From Prochlorococcus sp. scB241_528N17 (lineage in GTDB: Bacteria; Cyanobacteriota; Cyanobacteriia; PCC-6307; Cyanobiaceae): a stretch of DNA of 64,000 nucleotides. The notes under the pieces are model-generated. The model was given only the letters and a program-made list of their open reading frames with translations. It was not told where the DNA came from and made no database searches. This document shows positions 36,830-46,298 of the stretch, piece after piece; position 1 is the first letter of the stretch; every line of letters begins with the position of its first letter. The translations under genes were made by a program, and so were the position numbers. The stretch covers positions 1-64,000 of the forward strand of contig JFLG01000066.1 in the NCBI GenBank assembly GCA_000634735.1, in the 5' to 3' direction.

Positions 36830-37342
36830 TTGAGTCGTTCTTTAGATCTTCCAGCAACTGCAGGTGTTGACGCCTTAGCTCAAGAACTTGCAAAACTCCA
36901 AGATAATGGGAAAAGGAGAATTGCTTTTTTAGGTAGTAGACACGTGCCGGTCGTAGATATCCACTTAATTGAGTTGATAGCAAGGTCGTTGGCAGAGGAA
37001 GGACATAATATCCTTACGTCTGGATCTCAAGGTGTTAATGCGGCTGTTATTCGAGCTGTCTTAGATATTAATCCATCATTATTAACTGTTTTATTACCAC
37101 AAAGTCTTGATAGACAAATTCCTGAAATAAAGGACCAACTTGAGAGGGTTATGCATTTGGTTGAAAAAAGTGAAAATGATGAATTACCTTTGCCACTAGC
37201 AAGTAGTCTTTGTAATCAAGAAATTATTACTAGGTGCGATCAATTAATATGCTTTGCCTTTCACGATAGTGAAACTTTGCTAAATAGTTGTAGATGTGCT
37301 GAAGAAATGGGCAAAGTGGTTAGTTTGTTATTTTTTGATTAA
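36830..37342 (+). CDS. Conserved protein with SLOG/DprA-like Rossmann fold
   Basis: A 170-residue protein starting at TTG 36830 (MSRSLDLPATAGVDALAQEL); no nearby ATG retains the helical N-terminus. The core GKRRIAFLGSRHVPVVDIHL, EEGHNILTSGSQGVNAAVIR and LLTVLLPQSLDRQIPEI resembles the nucleotide-sugar-binding SLOG fold found in DprA/LOG proteins: the GSR and TSGSQG motifs would line the pocket. The end CAEEMGKVVSLLFFD completes the sheet. Downstream of the COG0857-type gene by 25 bases, so probably cotranscribed. The fold call is inference from motif pattern; function unknown. Confidence 0.65.
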   Translation: MSRSLDLPATAGVDALAQELAKLQDNGKRRIAFLGSRHVPVVDIHLIELIARSLAEEGHNILTSGSQGVNAAVIRAVLDINPSLLTVLLPQSLDRQIPEIKDQLERVMHLVEKSENDELPLPLASSLCNQEIITRCDQLICFAFHDSETLLNSCRCAEEMGKVVSLLFFD

Positions 37343-37406
37343 ATTAACCCATTTCCCCTTATGAAGATGATTTATGCTAATAATATTTAGCGTTTAATAA
37401 TTTACT

Positions 37407-37904
37407 ATGGCAGAAAGTTTTTCATTTGATGTAGTTTCTGATTTTGATAGACAAGAATTAGTCAATACTTTGGATCAAGTTAAAAGGGAAATTTCTCAGC
37501 GTTACGATTTGAAGGGCACGGATACTTCAGTTGAATTAGATAAAGAAAATATTTTTATAATCACCAATAGCGAACTAACCTTAAATGCTGTAAATGACAT
37601 AATTAGACAAAAGGCAATAAAAAGAAACTTATCTTTGAAAATATTTGACTACGGTGAAATTGAAATGGTTAATGGTAATAGAGTTAAACAGACAATTTTA
37701 TTAAAACAAGGAATTAAACAAGAAATTGCAAAAAAAATTAGTAAAAATATAAGAGATCAAATAAAAAAAATTAATGTCAGTATCAATGGAGAGACTCTCA
37801 GAGTAGCTAGTAAGAGCAAAAATGATCTTCAATTAGCAATTAAGCTTGTTAGTGAGTTGGAAGAGTCTTTGAACATTCCTCTAAAAGCTAATAACTTTAG
37901 ATAA
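37407..37904 (+). CDS. YajQ family nucleotide-binding protein
   Basis: A 165-residue cytoplasmic protein of two alpha/beta domains. Diagnostic segments are the start ESFSFDVVSDFDRQELVNTL, the motif ISQRYDLKGTDTSVEL near 32-47 and VKQTILLKQGIKQEIAKKI near 95. YajQ relatives bind nucleic acids and, in Xanthomonas, cyclic-di-GMP. Prochlorococcus has little second-messenger machinery, so its role here is uncertain. It lies 64 bases after the preceding gene and 26 before the next, in one direction. Confidence 0.92.
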   Translation: MAESFSFDVVSDFDRQELVNTLDQVKREISQRYDLKGTDTSVELDKENIFIITNSELTLNAVNDIIRQKAIKRNLSLKIFDYGEIEMVNGNRVKQTILLKQGIKQEIAKKISKNIRDQIKKINVSINGETLRVASKSKNDLQLAIKLVSELEESLNIPLKANNFR

Positions 37905-37930
37905 GCTTTTATTAGGATTATTTTAAAAAT

Positions 37931-38140
37931 ATGGCAGATCATTCAGAATCTCTCATTAAATCACTCATGAAGAAGGTAAAAGAATATCCTCGTTTTTCAA
38001 AAGGAGAAATAGAGAAATTTTGTTGGATGGCGGTACATGAGCACAAACATGGTGTTTTACCCTCTGAATATGACATAAGGGAGATAGATGAGGATCTTTA
38101 TTTAGAACTTTTGCAAGAATTTAAATCAAATATCCACTAA
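37931..38140 (+). CDS. Hypothetical protein, 69 residues
   Basis: A small soluble protein, MADHSESLIKSLMKKVKEYP followed by an acidic helical region containing FCWMAVHEHKHGVLPSEYDI and a C-terminal LYLELLQEFKSNIH. The charged helices and the lack of a signal or membrane span suggest a small helical bundle. The HEHKHG stretch could bind metal, though this is only a residue pattern. It starts 26 bases after YajQ on the same strand. I do not recognise a family. Confidence 0.65.
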   Translation: MADHSESLIKSLMKKVKEYPRFSKGEIEKFCWMAVHEHKHGVLPSEYDIREIDEDLYLELLQEFKSNIH

Positions 38141-38248
38141 AAATATCTGTATTTAAATTCACAATTATTAAAAAAATATTTTAATTAAATGTCTTATTAA
38201 TGCACTAATTAGTCTATTTAAATATGATTAATTAAAAGAAAAAATTTA

Positions 38249-39052
38249 ATGTCAACATCCTTTAAAAATGTCACTCCAACTGGTCCTGGTGGGACAGCAA
38301 CATTATTAATTGTATTGTCTTTTACTGGCTTTCTTTTACTTACCCAATCTCTTTTTGTAGTGCCTTCAGGACAAGTCGCAGTTGTTACAACATTAGGGAA
38401 AGTAAGTGGACCCTCTAGGAGAGCTGGTTTAAACTTTAAACTTCCATTTGTTCAGTCTGTATATCCATTTGATATAAAAACTCAAGTTCAACCTGAAAAA
38501 TTTGAAACTTTAACTAAAGATCTTCAAGTTATTAGAGCTACTGCTACTGTTAAGTACTCAGTAAAACCTAACGAAGCAGGAAGGATTTTCGCAACAATTG
38601 CAAGCAGAAATAGCGATGTTTATCAGAAAATTGTTCAGCCATCTTTGCTAAAAGCTCTTAAATCAGTTTTTTCTCAATATGAGCTAGAAACAATTGCTAC
38701 AGAATTCGCAGTGATTTCTGAGAAAGTAGGAGATACTGTTGCAAAAGAACTTAATTCATTTGATTACGTAGATGTTAAAAGTTTAGATCTTACTGGATTA
38801 GAGATCGCTGAAGAATATAGAGCTGCTATTGAACAAAAGCAAATAGCTGGTCAGCAATTACTTAGAGCAAAGACAGAAGTTGAAATTGCAGAACAAGAAG
38901 CACTTAGATATGAGACATTAAATAGAAGTCTCGACGATCAGGTACTTTTCAAATTATTTCTCGACAAATGGGATGGTAGTACACAAGTTGTTCCTGGCTT
39001 ACCAGGTTCAGAAGGAGGTTCTCCCCCAGTAATCGTTGGTGGTAGAAGATAA
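38249..39052 (+). CDS. Prohibitin/SPFH family membrane protein
   Basis: A 267-residue protein with one N-terminal membrane helix (about 15-38, TATLLIVLSFTGFLLLTQSL) followed by the SPFH domain: VPSGQVAVVTTLGKVSGPSR at 39-58, AGLNFKLPFVQSVYPFDIKT and a C-terminal coiled coil (IAEEYRAAIEQKQIAGQQLL). The end has a Gly/Pro-rich tail (PGLPGSEGGSPPVIVGGRR). Prohibitins form ring complexes that guard membrane proteins, often with FtsH; thylakoid and plasma membrane locations are known in cyanobacteria. A gap of 108 bases upstream holds its own promoter. Confidence 0.92.
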   Translation: MSTSFKNVTPTGPGGTATLLIVLSFTGFLLLTQSLFVVPSGQVAVVTTLGKVSGPSRRAGLNFKLPFVQSVYPFDIKTQVQPEKFETLTKDLQVIRATATVKYSVKPNEAGRIFATIASRNSDVYQKIVQPSLLKALKSVFSQYELETIATEFAVISEKVGDTVAKELNSFDYVDVKSLDLTGLEIAEEYRAAIEQKQIAGQQLLRAKTEVEIAEQEALRYETLNRSLDDQVLFKLFLDKWDGSTQVVPGLPGSEGGSPPVIVGGRR

Positions 39053-39123
39053 TTCTTTGAAATAACCTGTCTAAAGTTTTAATCATTTACTTATTTTTAC
39101 TTTAAGGAAAAACTAGTAAATGA

Positions 39124-40425
39124 TTATTTTTTTATTGCATTGAAAGATTCGTCAAAAGCCTCGATAGTTTTATCAATTTCTTCTTCGCTGTGAGCTAGTG
39201 ATGTGAAACCAGCTTCGAAGGGACTTGGCGCAAGGTAAATTCCTCTTAGAAGCATTTCTCTATGCAACTTACCAAAAAGTTCAGCATCATTTGTTTTGGC
39301 TTCATCAAAGTTCCTAACTGGCCCTTCGCATAAGAAAAATCCAAACATAGCACTTACACTTCCACCATTAATAGCGATACCGTTATTTTCTGCAGACTGA
39401 ATTATACCTTCGATTAATCTTGAAGTTGTTAAATCAAGTTTATCGTACGTACCATCTTGTTTGAGCAGTTCAAGAGTTTTTATTCCAGCAGTCATTGCAA
39501 GAGGATTGCCGCTCAAAGTACCTGCTTGGTATACCGGGCCTGAAGGCGCTACCATTGACATTATTTCTTTCTTGCCTCCATAAGCTCCAACAGGCAGGCC
39601 TCCACCAATTACTTTCCCAAGTGTGGTTAAATCAGGAGTAACACCAAACTTTTCTTGAGCGCCTCCATAACTTATTCTGAATCCTGTCATTACTTCGTCA
39701 AAAACTAATAAGGATCCATTCTCAGTGGTTAATTCCCTTAATCCTTCCAAAAATCCAGGTTCTGGAGTAATAAATCCAGCATTACCAACGATAGGTTCGA
39801 GTATAACCCCCGAAATTGCATCAGGATTTTCAGAAAATAATTTTTTTACTGCTTCAAGGTCATTGTAGGGTGCAGTGAGTGTGTTGGCAGTTGTTGTGCG
39901 TGGAACACCTGGAGAATCTGGTAAACCCAGAGTGGCTACACCAGATCCTGCTTTCACTAAAAACATATCCGCATGACCGTGATAGCAACCGTCAAATTTA
40001 ATAACTTTATCTCTTCCAGTAAATGCTCGCATGAGTCTCAAAACAGCCATGCATGCTTCAGTTCCACTATTAACAAATCTAACCATTTCTACAGATGGGA
40101 CTGCATCTATTACCATTTCAGCAAGTTTATTCTCTAGAACGCATGGAGCACCAAAGCTCGTGCCTTTTTCAATGGCTTCTTGTAATGCTGTTGTAACTTC
40201 AGGGTGAGCATGCCCACATATAGCCGGCCCCCAGCTTCCTATATAGTCGATATATCTATTACCATCAATATCCCAAGCAAAAGGACCTTTGACTCTATCA
40301 AAAACGATTGGCTGGCCACCTACAGACTTAAAAGCTCTTACTGGAGAGCTAACTCCTCCAGGCATTAGTTGTTGGGCTGCAGAGAAAATTTCTTCTGATT
40401 TTGTGTAATTTAATATGTCAGTCAC
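39124..40425 (-). CDS. hemL: Glutamate-1-semialdehyde 2,1-aminomutase
   Basis: A PLP enzyme that converts glutamate-1-semialdehyde to 5-aminolevulinate, the first dedicated precursor of haem, chlorophyll and B12. The 433-residue protein has the PLP Lys271 in [17 protein letters not shown], Asp243-Glu244 in [10 protein letters not shown], and the family motif [15 protein letters not shown] near 23. The active site is intact. The start is GTG at 40425. Together with hemC, ctaA/B and the cob genes this provides tetrapyrrole flux. The 226-base upstream gap holds no gene that I can support. Confidence 0.97.
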   Translation of the reverse strand: MTDILNYTKSEEIFSAAQQLMPGGVSSPVRAFKSVGGQPIVFDRVKGPFAWDIDGNRYIDYIGSWGPAICGHAHPEVTTALQEAIEKGTSFGAPCVLENKLAEMVIDAVPSVEMVRFVNSGTEACMAVLRLMRAFTGRDKVIKFDGCYHGHADMFLVKAGSGVATLGLPDSPGVPRTTTANTLTAPYNDLEAVKKLFSENPDAISGVILEPIVGNAGFITPEPGFLEGLRELTTENGSLLVFDEVMTGFRISYGGAQEKFGVTPDLTTLGKVIGGGLPVGAYGGKKEIMSMVAPSGPVYQAGTLSGNPLAMTAGIKTLELLKQDGTYDKLDLTTSRLIEGIIQSAENNGIAINGGSVSAMFGFFLCEGPVRNFDEAKTNDAELFGKLHREMLLRGIYLAPSPFEAGFTSLAHSEEEIDKTIEAFDESFNAIKK

Positions 40426-40651
40426 AATTTAGCTAAATGATGTTTTAAGAATAATCTTGTCATGTTCTAAATTAGAAATAAGTAAAAATTTTGTCAATCA
40501 GATTGAAATTCTACATTATGATATTTTTATTGCGATAGTTTGCATTGTAAATTATTAATTTTAAAGAAATCATGATAAACAACAATACTACTTTAGATAA
40601 CTCTTTATTAATAAGAGTTTTCAGGCATTAAAGAAATTCAATTTATTTTAT

Positions 40652-41497
40652 TTATATTTCGAAAAAATTATCCTCATCCTCAAAAAAATCTTCAGTTATG
40701 TCGTTTAAGTCAAGATCTATCATTACAGGGGCATGATCACTTGGACGCAAATTACCTCTAGGTGAGCTGTCTATGACACAACTTTTAAGTTTTGATGACA
40801 GTTCTTTGCTGATATATATATGGTCTATTCTCCAACCTTTATTCAATTCAAATGCTTTATTACGGTAATCCCACCAACTCCAATGACCAGTATTTTGTTC
40901 AAAAATCCTAAATGAATCTATTAATCTTTTTTTCAGAACATTATTCAGTACATTTCTCTCTATCCCAGAGGCCATTATTCCTCCTTCATACTTCTTTGGA
41001 TCGTGAATATCCAAGTTAGATGGAGCAACATTAAAATCACCTAAAAGACAGATTAATTCGCCTTTTTTTTCTTGGTCATCCAAAAATGAAGCTAAACAAT
41101 TTAACCAATTAATTTTGTACTCGAACTTAGTAGATTCTAGAGAAGATCCGTTTGGCACGTAAACATTTATGATTTTAACACCATTAATATCGGCAGAAAT
41201 CAATCTTTTTTGATCTAGGAAAATTTTGATATTTTGATTAAAGTTGTTACAACCGTAGAATCCTTTTTTAACATTTTCTGGCTTTATTTTAGAAATAATA
41301 GCCACACCATTGTATGATTTTTGCCCGTAGACCTCTACTGAGTATCCTAATTTTTCAAAAGGTTCAATAGGGAAACTATCATCAATCACTTTTGTTTCCT
41401 GCAAACATAGAATATCTGGATTGGCTTTATTAATCCAATCTATTATTTGTGAAAGTCTGGTTCTTATTGAGTTAACATTCCAAGTTGCTATTAACAA
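40652..41497 (-). CDS. xthA: Exodeoxyribonuclease III
   Basis: An AP endonuclease and 3' exonuclease of base-excision repair. The 281-residue protein starts at TTG 41497 (MLIATWNVNSIRTRL, which is the correct family N-terminus). Active-site motifs are CLQETKV near 32, YVPNGSS near 110, the Asp/Asn in LLGDFNVAPSNLDIHDPKKY and the catalytic SDHAPVMIDLDL near 255. An acidic ten-residue tail (EDFFEDEDNFFEI) is extra. It is monocistronic and divergent from the short secreted protein next door. Confidence 0.95.
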   Translation of the reverse strand: MLIATWNVNSIRTRLSQIIDWINKANPDILCLQETKVIDDSFPIEPFEKLGYSVEVYGQKSYNGVAIISKIKPENVKKGFYGCNNFNQNIKIFLDQKRLISADINGVKIINVYVPNGSSLESTKFEYKINWLNCLASFLDDQEKKGELICLLGDFNVAPSNLDIHDPKKYEGGIMASGIERNVLNNVLKKRLIDSFRIFEQNTGHWSWWDYRNKAFELNKGWRIDHIYISKELSSKLKSCVIDSSPRGNLRPSDHAPVMIDLDLNDITEDFFEDEDNFFEI

Positions 41498-41568
41498 ATT
41501 TTCACCAAATTATGTAAGATTAAATTAGCAGAAAATTTTGGTGTTAAAGAATTTTGAAATTAAATAAA

Positions 41569-41853
41569 ATGAAAAATTATTTTTGTAAAAGGCTTCCTAA
41601 ACCAATTATATTCCTAATTTTCTTTACTTTATTAATTCCCTTTAAAAGTGATTACCTGAAAGCTGAATATTTATTTGAAGAATTAGAAATTGACGCCTCA
41701 ACTAAAACAGAAGATGATGGTTCAGTTCTTCCAACTAATCCTTTTGAACTTGTGGAAATGATTCGGAGACAAAATATTATGAATAACGCTACCGATCCTT
41801 CTGATGCAATTGACGATGCATTAAAGTCTTTTAATAGTTTGGAGGAAAATTAA
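41569..41853 (+). CDS. Hypothetical secreted protein, 94 residues
   Basis: Using ATG 41569 (MKNYFCKRLPKPIIFLIFFT), the protein has a clear Sec signal peptide with a basic n-region and a hydrophobic core. A plausible cleavage follows LKA, giving a mature protein EYLFEELEIDASTKTEDDGS. The rest is acidic with a conserved-looking NPFELVEMIRRQNIMNNATD and an end SDAIDDALKSFNSLEEN. A TTG at 41554 would add five residues. It sits before a second unknown gene (44 bases) and larC. I do not recognise the family. Confidence 0.65.
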   Translation: MKNYFCKRLPKPIIFLIFFTLLIPFKSDYLKAEYLFEELEIDASTKTEDDGSVLPTNPFELVEMIRRQNIMNNATDPSDAIDDALKSFNSLEEN

Positions 41854-41896
41854 GAAATTTAATACGATAAATAAATTGTTATTTCAAAATTTTAAT

Positions 41897-42496
41897 ATGT
41901 TAAAAAACCCTATCCCAAAAGTTACTAACCAATTTCAACATAGAGCAATCGGTATTATCAATGGTAAATTCGTCCCTCTTAGTAGTGATCAATTAAATAG
42001 AGGTTTTATAATTGACAATAAAGACGAAAAAATTGAAACAGTAGTATTAGGTAAAGCATTATCACTTTTGAAAAAGCACATTGATTTAAAGAAAAGTTAT
42101 TATTGGATTGTTTATCCAAAGAATAAAAATACGCAAAACTTGCATTTACAGGTTGCAGGAATCTGGGATCCCTATCAACTGAATGATCTCCCTGTTGATT
42201 CTTCTAAAACTAATACCTCAAAATTACTAGAAGAATTAGATCTAGAAGATAATTATTTTTCTGTTAGAGGAGAATTGGTTTTTGTCAACACTCCAAAGAA
42301 AGAAATTGTTATTAAAATATGCCCTGCTATGCAGTCAAAAAATTTAAAAAATAAAAATTTTAAATTAGTCATTAAAGGAGAGCTTTCTCTCGAACTTCTG
42401 CATAGCTTTGTAAGTTTAGATATCAATAGAGATGGAAATTCTTTGAAATTAATAAAGTACGAAGTGATTGAAAAAAATCTTTCTAGAAATAACTAA
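41897..42496 (+). CDS. Hypothetical protein, 199 residues
   Basis: Starting at ATG 41897 (MLKNPIPKVTNQFQHRAIGI; a TTG at 41876 would add seven residues), the protein is soluble, with no signal peptide. It reads like alternating beta strands: HRAIGIINGKFVPLSSDQLN, KKSYYWIVYPKNKNTQNLHL, NYFSVRGELVFVNTPKKEIV, KLVIKGELSLELLHSFVSLD. The fold suggested is an OB-like or beta-barrel protein, but this is only from strand pattern. It precedes larC by 53 bases. No family name can be supported. Confidence 0.6.
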   Translation: MLKNPIPKVTNQFQHRAIGIINGKFVPLSSDQLNRGFIIDNKDEKIETVVLGKALSLLKKHIDLKKSYYWIVYPKNKNTQNLHLQVAGIWDPYQLNDLPVDSSKTNTSKLLEELDLEDNYFSVRGELVFVNTPKKEIVIKICPAMQSKNLKNKNFKLVIKGELSLELLHSFVSLDINRDGNSLKLIKYEVIEKNLSRNN

Positions 42497-42549
42497 AATC
42501 AAAAAGTTGATTTCCTCCACAATTTTACCCTTCAAGAAATCTTTGATTT

Positions 42550-43782
42550 ATGGATGATGTTTTAATTGAATGTTCTCCTGGTATCTCTGGAGATATGTTG
42601 TTAGGGGCTTTTTATGATTTAGGGGTGCCTAAAAAAGTTATTGAACAGCCACTTATTGATCTTGGATTAAATGATCTATATCAACTAAACTTTGAGGATT
42701 CTAAAAGTTGTTCAATTCGAGGCGTCAAGGTAAGTGTTGAGAATATTGATTGTAGTCCTATCAAAAGAACTTGGAGAAGTATTAAAGAGCTTATTTTAAA
42801 TGGCCACTTGGAAGAAAAATTAAAAAAATTAATTTATGAAGTATTTGAATCTTTAGCAACTGCGGAAGGAAAAGTTCATGGCATTAAATCTGATGATGTT
42901 CATTTTCATGAAATTGGAGCTATAGATTCATTGGTGGATATCATTGGGGTATGTGCTGCACTGAATTACTTAAATCCAAAGAAGGTTTATTGTAATGAAC
43001 CAATGTTGGGAAAAGGTTTTGTTCATACTGAACATGGAAAATTATCCGTACCACCTCCAGCTGTAATAGAGCTAATAAGACAAAAAAATATTAAGGTTTT
43101 ATCAAATCGTGACTCGATAGAGGGTGAACTCTCAACACCAACTGGTGTTGCTTTACTTGCTAATTTAGTCGACTATCAAGAACCTCCCTTAAAATTTTCT
43201 ATTAACTCTTATGGAGTAGGTATTGGGAACCTAAAATTTCCGTTCCCTAATTTGGTAAGAGTTTATAAAATTACTTCGTTTGAGGATTCTTCTTTTAACG
43301 ATAATGAACAAATTAGTCCAAAGTGTGAAGAGATAACTATTCAAGAAGCATGGATTGATGATCAAACACCCGAAGACATATCTAATTTTGTGGAGAAACT
43401 GAGAGTTGAGGGGGCTTACGACGTTTCTTATCAAGCTATCAATATGAAAAAAAATAGGATTGGATTTTCTATTCAAGCAATCTTGCCAATTGAGAAAAAA
43501 GAATTTTTTAGGCGATTATGGTTTGATTATTCCAGCACTATTGGAGTTCGTGAAAGGACCCAATCTAGGTGGATATTACTTAGACGCAGAGGAGAATGTT
43601 TAACGACTTTTGGAAATATAAAAGTTAAACAAACTTTGAAACCTGATGGATCAATAAATATGAAACCAGAAAATGATGAGGTTTTGAGATTAAAATTAAA
43701 GCATAAAATATCAACTGATGAAATAAAAAAAATAATAAAAGAGGCAAGTAAGAAATTTAAAGCATTTGAAAACTGGAAATGA
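42550..43782 (+). CDS. larC: Nickel pincer cofactor biosynthesis protein LarC (DUF111)
   Basis: LarC is the CTP-dependent nickel insertase (cyclometallase) that completes the nickel-pincer nucleotide of LarA-type enzymes. The 410-residue protein opens with LIECSPGISGDMLLGAFYDL and has VHFHEIGAIDSLVDIIGVCA near 117-136. These His/Asp/Glu residues are the family core. The pattern KPDGSINMKPENDEVLRLKL lies near the C-terminus. It is one continuous frame, unlike Lactobacillus, where larC needs a frameshift. No larA, larB or larE gene is in this window. The next gene overlaps by four bases (ATGA). Confidence 0.9.
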   Translation: MDDVLIECSPGISGDMLLGAFYDLGVPKKVIEQPLIDLGLNDLYQLNFEDSKSCSIRGVKVSVENIDCSPIKRTWRSIKELILNGHLEEKLKKLIYEVFESLATAEGKVHGIKSDDVHFHEIGAIDSLVDIIGVCAALNYLNPKKVYCNEPMLGKGFVHTEHGKLSVPPPAVIELIRQKNIKVLSNRDSIEGELSTPTGVALLANLVDYQEPPLKFSINSYGVGIGNLKFPFPNLVRVYKITSFEDSSFNDNEQISPKCEEITIQEAWIDDQTPEDISNFVEKLRVEGAYDVSYQAINMKKNRIGFSIQAILPIEKKEFFRRLWFDYSSTIGVRERTQSRWILLRRRGECLTTFGNIKVKQTLKPDGSINMKPENDEVLRLKLKHKISTDEIKKIIKEASKKFKAFENWK

Positions 43783-44735
43783 GATTTAATTCAAGTTATC
43801 AACCATATTTCAAATTCCTTAAAAAAATTAATTTTGGTGGTTTAAAGAGTATTTTCTTTATTTCAAGCTTATTATATTTTTGCATCTATTTTTTTTATAA
43901 TATTGATAAAATTTCTTTTGATATTAATTTAGAAAGAAATGGAATAAATTTATCTTTATCATTTTTATTTTGTGTTTTAAGTATTTACCTAAACGCTTAT
44001 GCATGGAAATATATTGTTAAATGGTTTGGGAAAGAATTTAAAAGTAATAATCTAGTCTCTTTTTATGTTTTAACAAATATTCTTAAATATGTTCCTGGAG
44101 GGATTTGGCATTTTGTAGAAAGATTTTATTTTATAAAAAAAATAAGTAATTCTCAGATTGCTTTGTATTCGACTCTTATAGAACCTTATTTTATGTTGAG
44201 TGGATCATTTCTGTTGGCGTCGCTGGGATTAACTTTTTCACCAATTTATTTTCTTTTAATTTTTCCTTTAGTATTTTTGAACAGGAAATTAATTTATCTT
44301 GTATTAAAAAGAATAGGTTCTCTTAAAGGAAAAGTATTTGAGGTTTTGAAACTTCCAAATTCAAAAAGCCAATTTGAAAAGAGAATAAATATAATTTCTT
44401 TTTTTCCTACTAGAGCTTTAATACTTGAAATTGGGTTTGTTCTATCTAAATTTATTGGCTTTTATATTTGCTTAAATACTTTTTATACAAGCAATACTCT
44501 GAACGTTATATTTTTATTAGTAATCTTTTCTTTGTCATGGTCTTTAGGCTTGGTAGTCCCAGCAGCTCCAGGAGGAGTAGGTGTTTTTGAGGCCAGCTTC
44601 CTTTTTTTTGTGGGCAAAAGTATTCCGCAAAATATAATTCTCATTTGCTTAATTTATTTTAGGGTTATATCTACCTCGGCAGATTTGTTCTTAAGCTTAC
44701 CTTTTTTAATAAGAAAACTTTCTAAAAGAATTTAG
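43779..44735 (+). CDS. UPF0104/LPG-synthase-TM-like membrane protein
   Basis: A 318-residue integral membrane protein with eight or nine helices: IFFISSLLYFCIYFFYN near 23-39, ISLSFLFCVLSIYLNAYAWK region near 58-77, and the C-terminal LGLVVPAAPGGVGVFEASFL (about 260-279) containing the PAAPGGxGxFE motif of the lysylphosphatidylglycerol synthetase membrane region/UPF0104 family. TNILKYVPGGIWHFVERFYF near 105 is a second conserved block. No lipid-transferase domain is attached. It is translationally coupled to larC and overlaps the convergent iron permease gene by four bases. Confidence 0.8.
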   Translation: MRFNSSYQPYFKFLKKINFGGLKSIFFISSLLYFCIYFFYNIDKISFDINLERNGINLSLSFLFCVLSIYLNAYAWKYIVKWFGKEFKSNNLVSFYVLTNILKYVPGGIWHFVERFYFIKKISNSQIALYSTLIEPYFMLSGSFLLASLGLTFSPIYFLLIFPLVFLNRKLIYLVLKRIGSLKGKVFEVLKLPNSKSQFEKRINIISFFPTRALILEIGFVLSKFIGFYICLNTFYTSNTLNVIFLLVIFSLSWSLGLVVPAAPGGVGVFEASFLFFVGKSIPQNIILICLIYFRVISTSADLFLSLPFLIRKLSKRI

Positions 44736-46270
44736 TTTTTTTTCTCTAAACTTGGTATCAATTTAATTGATGCAATAAGGCCTAAAGTCATGATAAGAAT
44801 AGCTGGTAATATTGCCTCTACCATTCTTTCATCTCCAGCATATTGATATATCCTCACAGATAATGTATCAAAATCAAATGGTCTCAAAATAAAGGTTATG
44901 GGTAATTCTTTTATCGTGTCTACAAAAACTAAAAGTGATCCTACGAATATTGGTCCCTGAAGAAGAGGTAGATGAATTCTTTTGATGATTCCCGGCCAAT
45001 TCTCTCCTAATCCTAATGCAGCTTCATCAAGACTAGGCGAAATTCTCTCAAGGCTTGAATCAATAGAACCCTTAGAAATAGTTAAAAATCGAACAAGATA
45101 ACCCCAAATTAGTAAGCAAATAGCAATTAAATTGAATTTTGGAGAAGAAATGCTTATTAAAGATAAAGCTAATACTGTACCTGGAATTGCATAACCTATT
45201 CCCGCAAGGTTTGTTAATAGTCCTAGTAATAAGCTTCTATTTTGACGTCTTGCTAAGGAAATTATTAAGGAGAATAACATCGTTATGAAGGCAGTAAAAA
45301 ATCCTAGACTTATGGTCCTGAATGATAGGGTAAGTAATTCTATAGATAACCCTTTTTGAATTTGATCGATATTGAGCATAACCCAAAAACATGGAATTCC
45401 AAAAGAGAAAATTGGAGGAAATAAAGATATTGTTATTGCTAAAAGAGCTCTTGTTTTTTTTAATTCCCACCCTTGAGAGTCTTTTGAGGCTGGATTTTCA
45501 CTCCACCTCTTTGCTTTTCTTCTCGATAATTTTTCAAAAATAATTAAAGTGAAAATTATTAATAAAGCTACCAATGATAGTCCAATAGCACTTTTGGGAT
45601 TACCCTCAATTATCCAATTTTCGGCTATGCCTGTAGAAATACTTGGAATATTTAATAATGCAAATGTACCTAACTCATTCATTACCTCCATACACATTAA
45701 ACTTATTCCTGTGATAAGTGCTGGTAACGCCATTGGAAAAGCGATTTTAAAGAAGCTCCTCCATGGCCCAACTCCTAATCCTCTACTAGCATTGATTTGA
45801 TTAACTCCAAATTTATTAAAACTTTCGTTTGCAAGAATGAATACATATGGATAAGTAGAAATTGAAAGTATTAATACCCCCCACCATAAACCGGTTACTT
45901 GATACCCCAAAATACTTCCTAAATCCTGCAAAATAGCTGTTATTAGATATGCTGGGGCGGCTAGTGGAATGAGCTGACAAATGCGGAGAACTTTTCTGAA
46001 CTTAAAATTACAATTTGAAAGTAACCATCCATTTAAAGTGCCTAATCCTCCTCCAAAAAAACTTGTTAGTACTAAAACTTTCAAAGTTTCTAATACCTCT
46101 TCTCCTCCAGCAATGCCTAATGAAAAATTCCCACTTACTACATATTGGACTCCTTCGAGAAGAAAATTGGAAATTGGAATGATTACTAAAAGTGCGACAA
46201 AAAACGAAGTAAAATAAAAAAGTTTTAATTCGGTTAATGCTTTTTTAAATCCTTTAATAAGTATTTTCAA
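44732..46270 (-). CDS. futB: ABC transporter permease, iron(III) type (FutB-like)
   Basis: A 512-residue double permease with two MetI-like halves of six helices each. The EAA-type coupling loops are visible as NASRGLGVGPWRSFFKIAFP near 160-180 and LDEAALGLGENWPGIIKRIH near 415-434. This fused arrangement is typical of FbpB/FutB iron transporters, supplying Fe3+ across the plasma membrane with a FutA binding protein and FutC ATPase. Neither partner gene is adjacent. A thiamine/phosphonate permease is an alternative but less likely. The C-terminus overlaps the larC-downstream gene by four bases. Confidence 0.82.
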   Translation of the reverse strand: MKILIKGFKKALTELKLFYFTSFFVALLVIIPISNFLLEGVQYVVSGNFSLGIAGGEEVLETLKVLVLTSFFGGGLGTLNGWLLSNCNFKFRKVLRICQLIPLAAPAYLITAILQDLGSILGYQVTGLWWGVLILSISTYPYVFILANESFNKFGVNQINASRGLGVGPWRSFFKIAFPMALPALITGISLMCMEVMNELGTFALLNIPSISTGIAENWIIEGNPKSAIGLSLVALLIIFTLIIFEKLSRRKAKRWSENPASKDSQGWELKKTRALLAITISLFPPIFSFGIPCFWVMLNIDQIQKGLSIELLTLSFRTISLGFFTAFITMLFSLIISLARRQNRSLLLGLLTNLAGIGYAIPGTVLALSLISISSPKFNLIAICLLIWGYLVRFLTISKGSIDSSLERISPSLDEAALGLGENWPGIIKRIHLPLLQGPIFVGSLLVFVDTIKELPITFILRPFDFDTLSVRIYQYAGDERMVEAILPAILIMTLGLIASIKLIPSLEKKN

Positions 46271-46298
46271 AAATTAATTAAATCCTAATATGTAAACA

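Noticed and set aside
40426-40651. 226-base gap between xthA and hemL with a 19-codon frame and an inverted repeat at 40599-40619
   Set aside because: The frame is too short and unsupported, and the AT-rich stem is not followed by a U-run on the strand of the flanking genes, so neither a gene nor a terminator is claimed.
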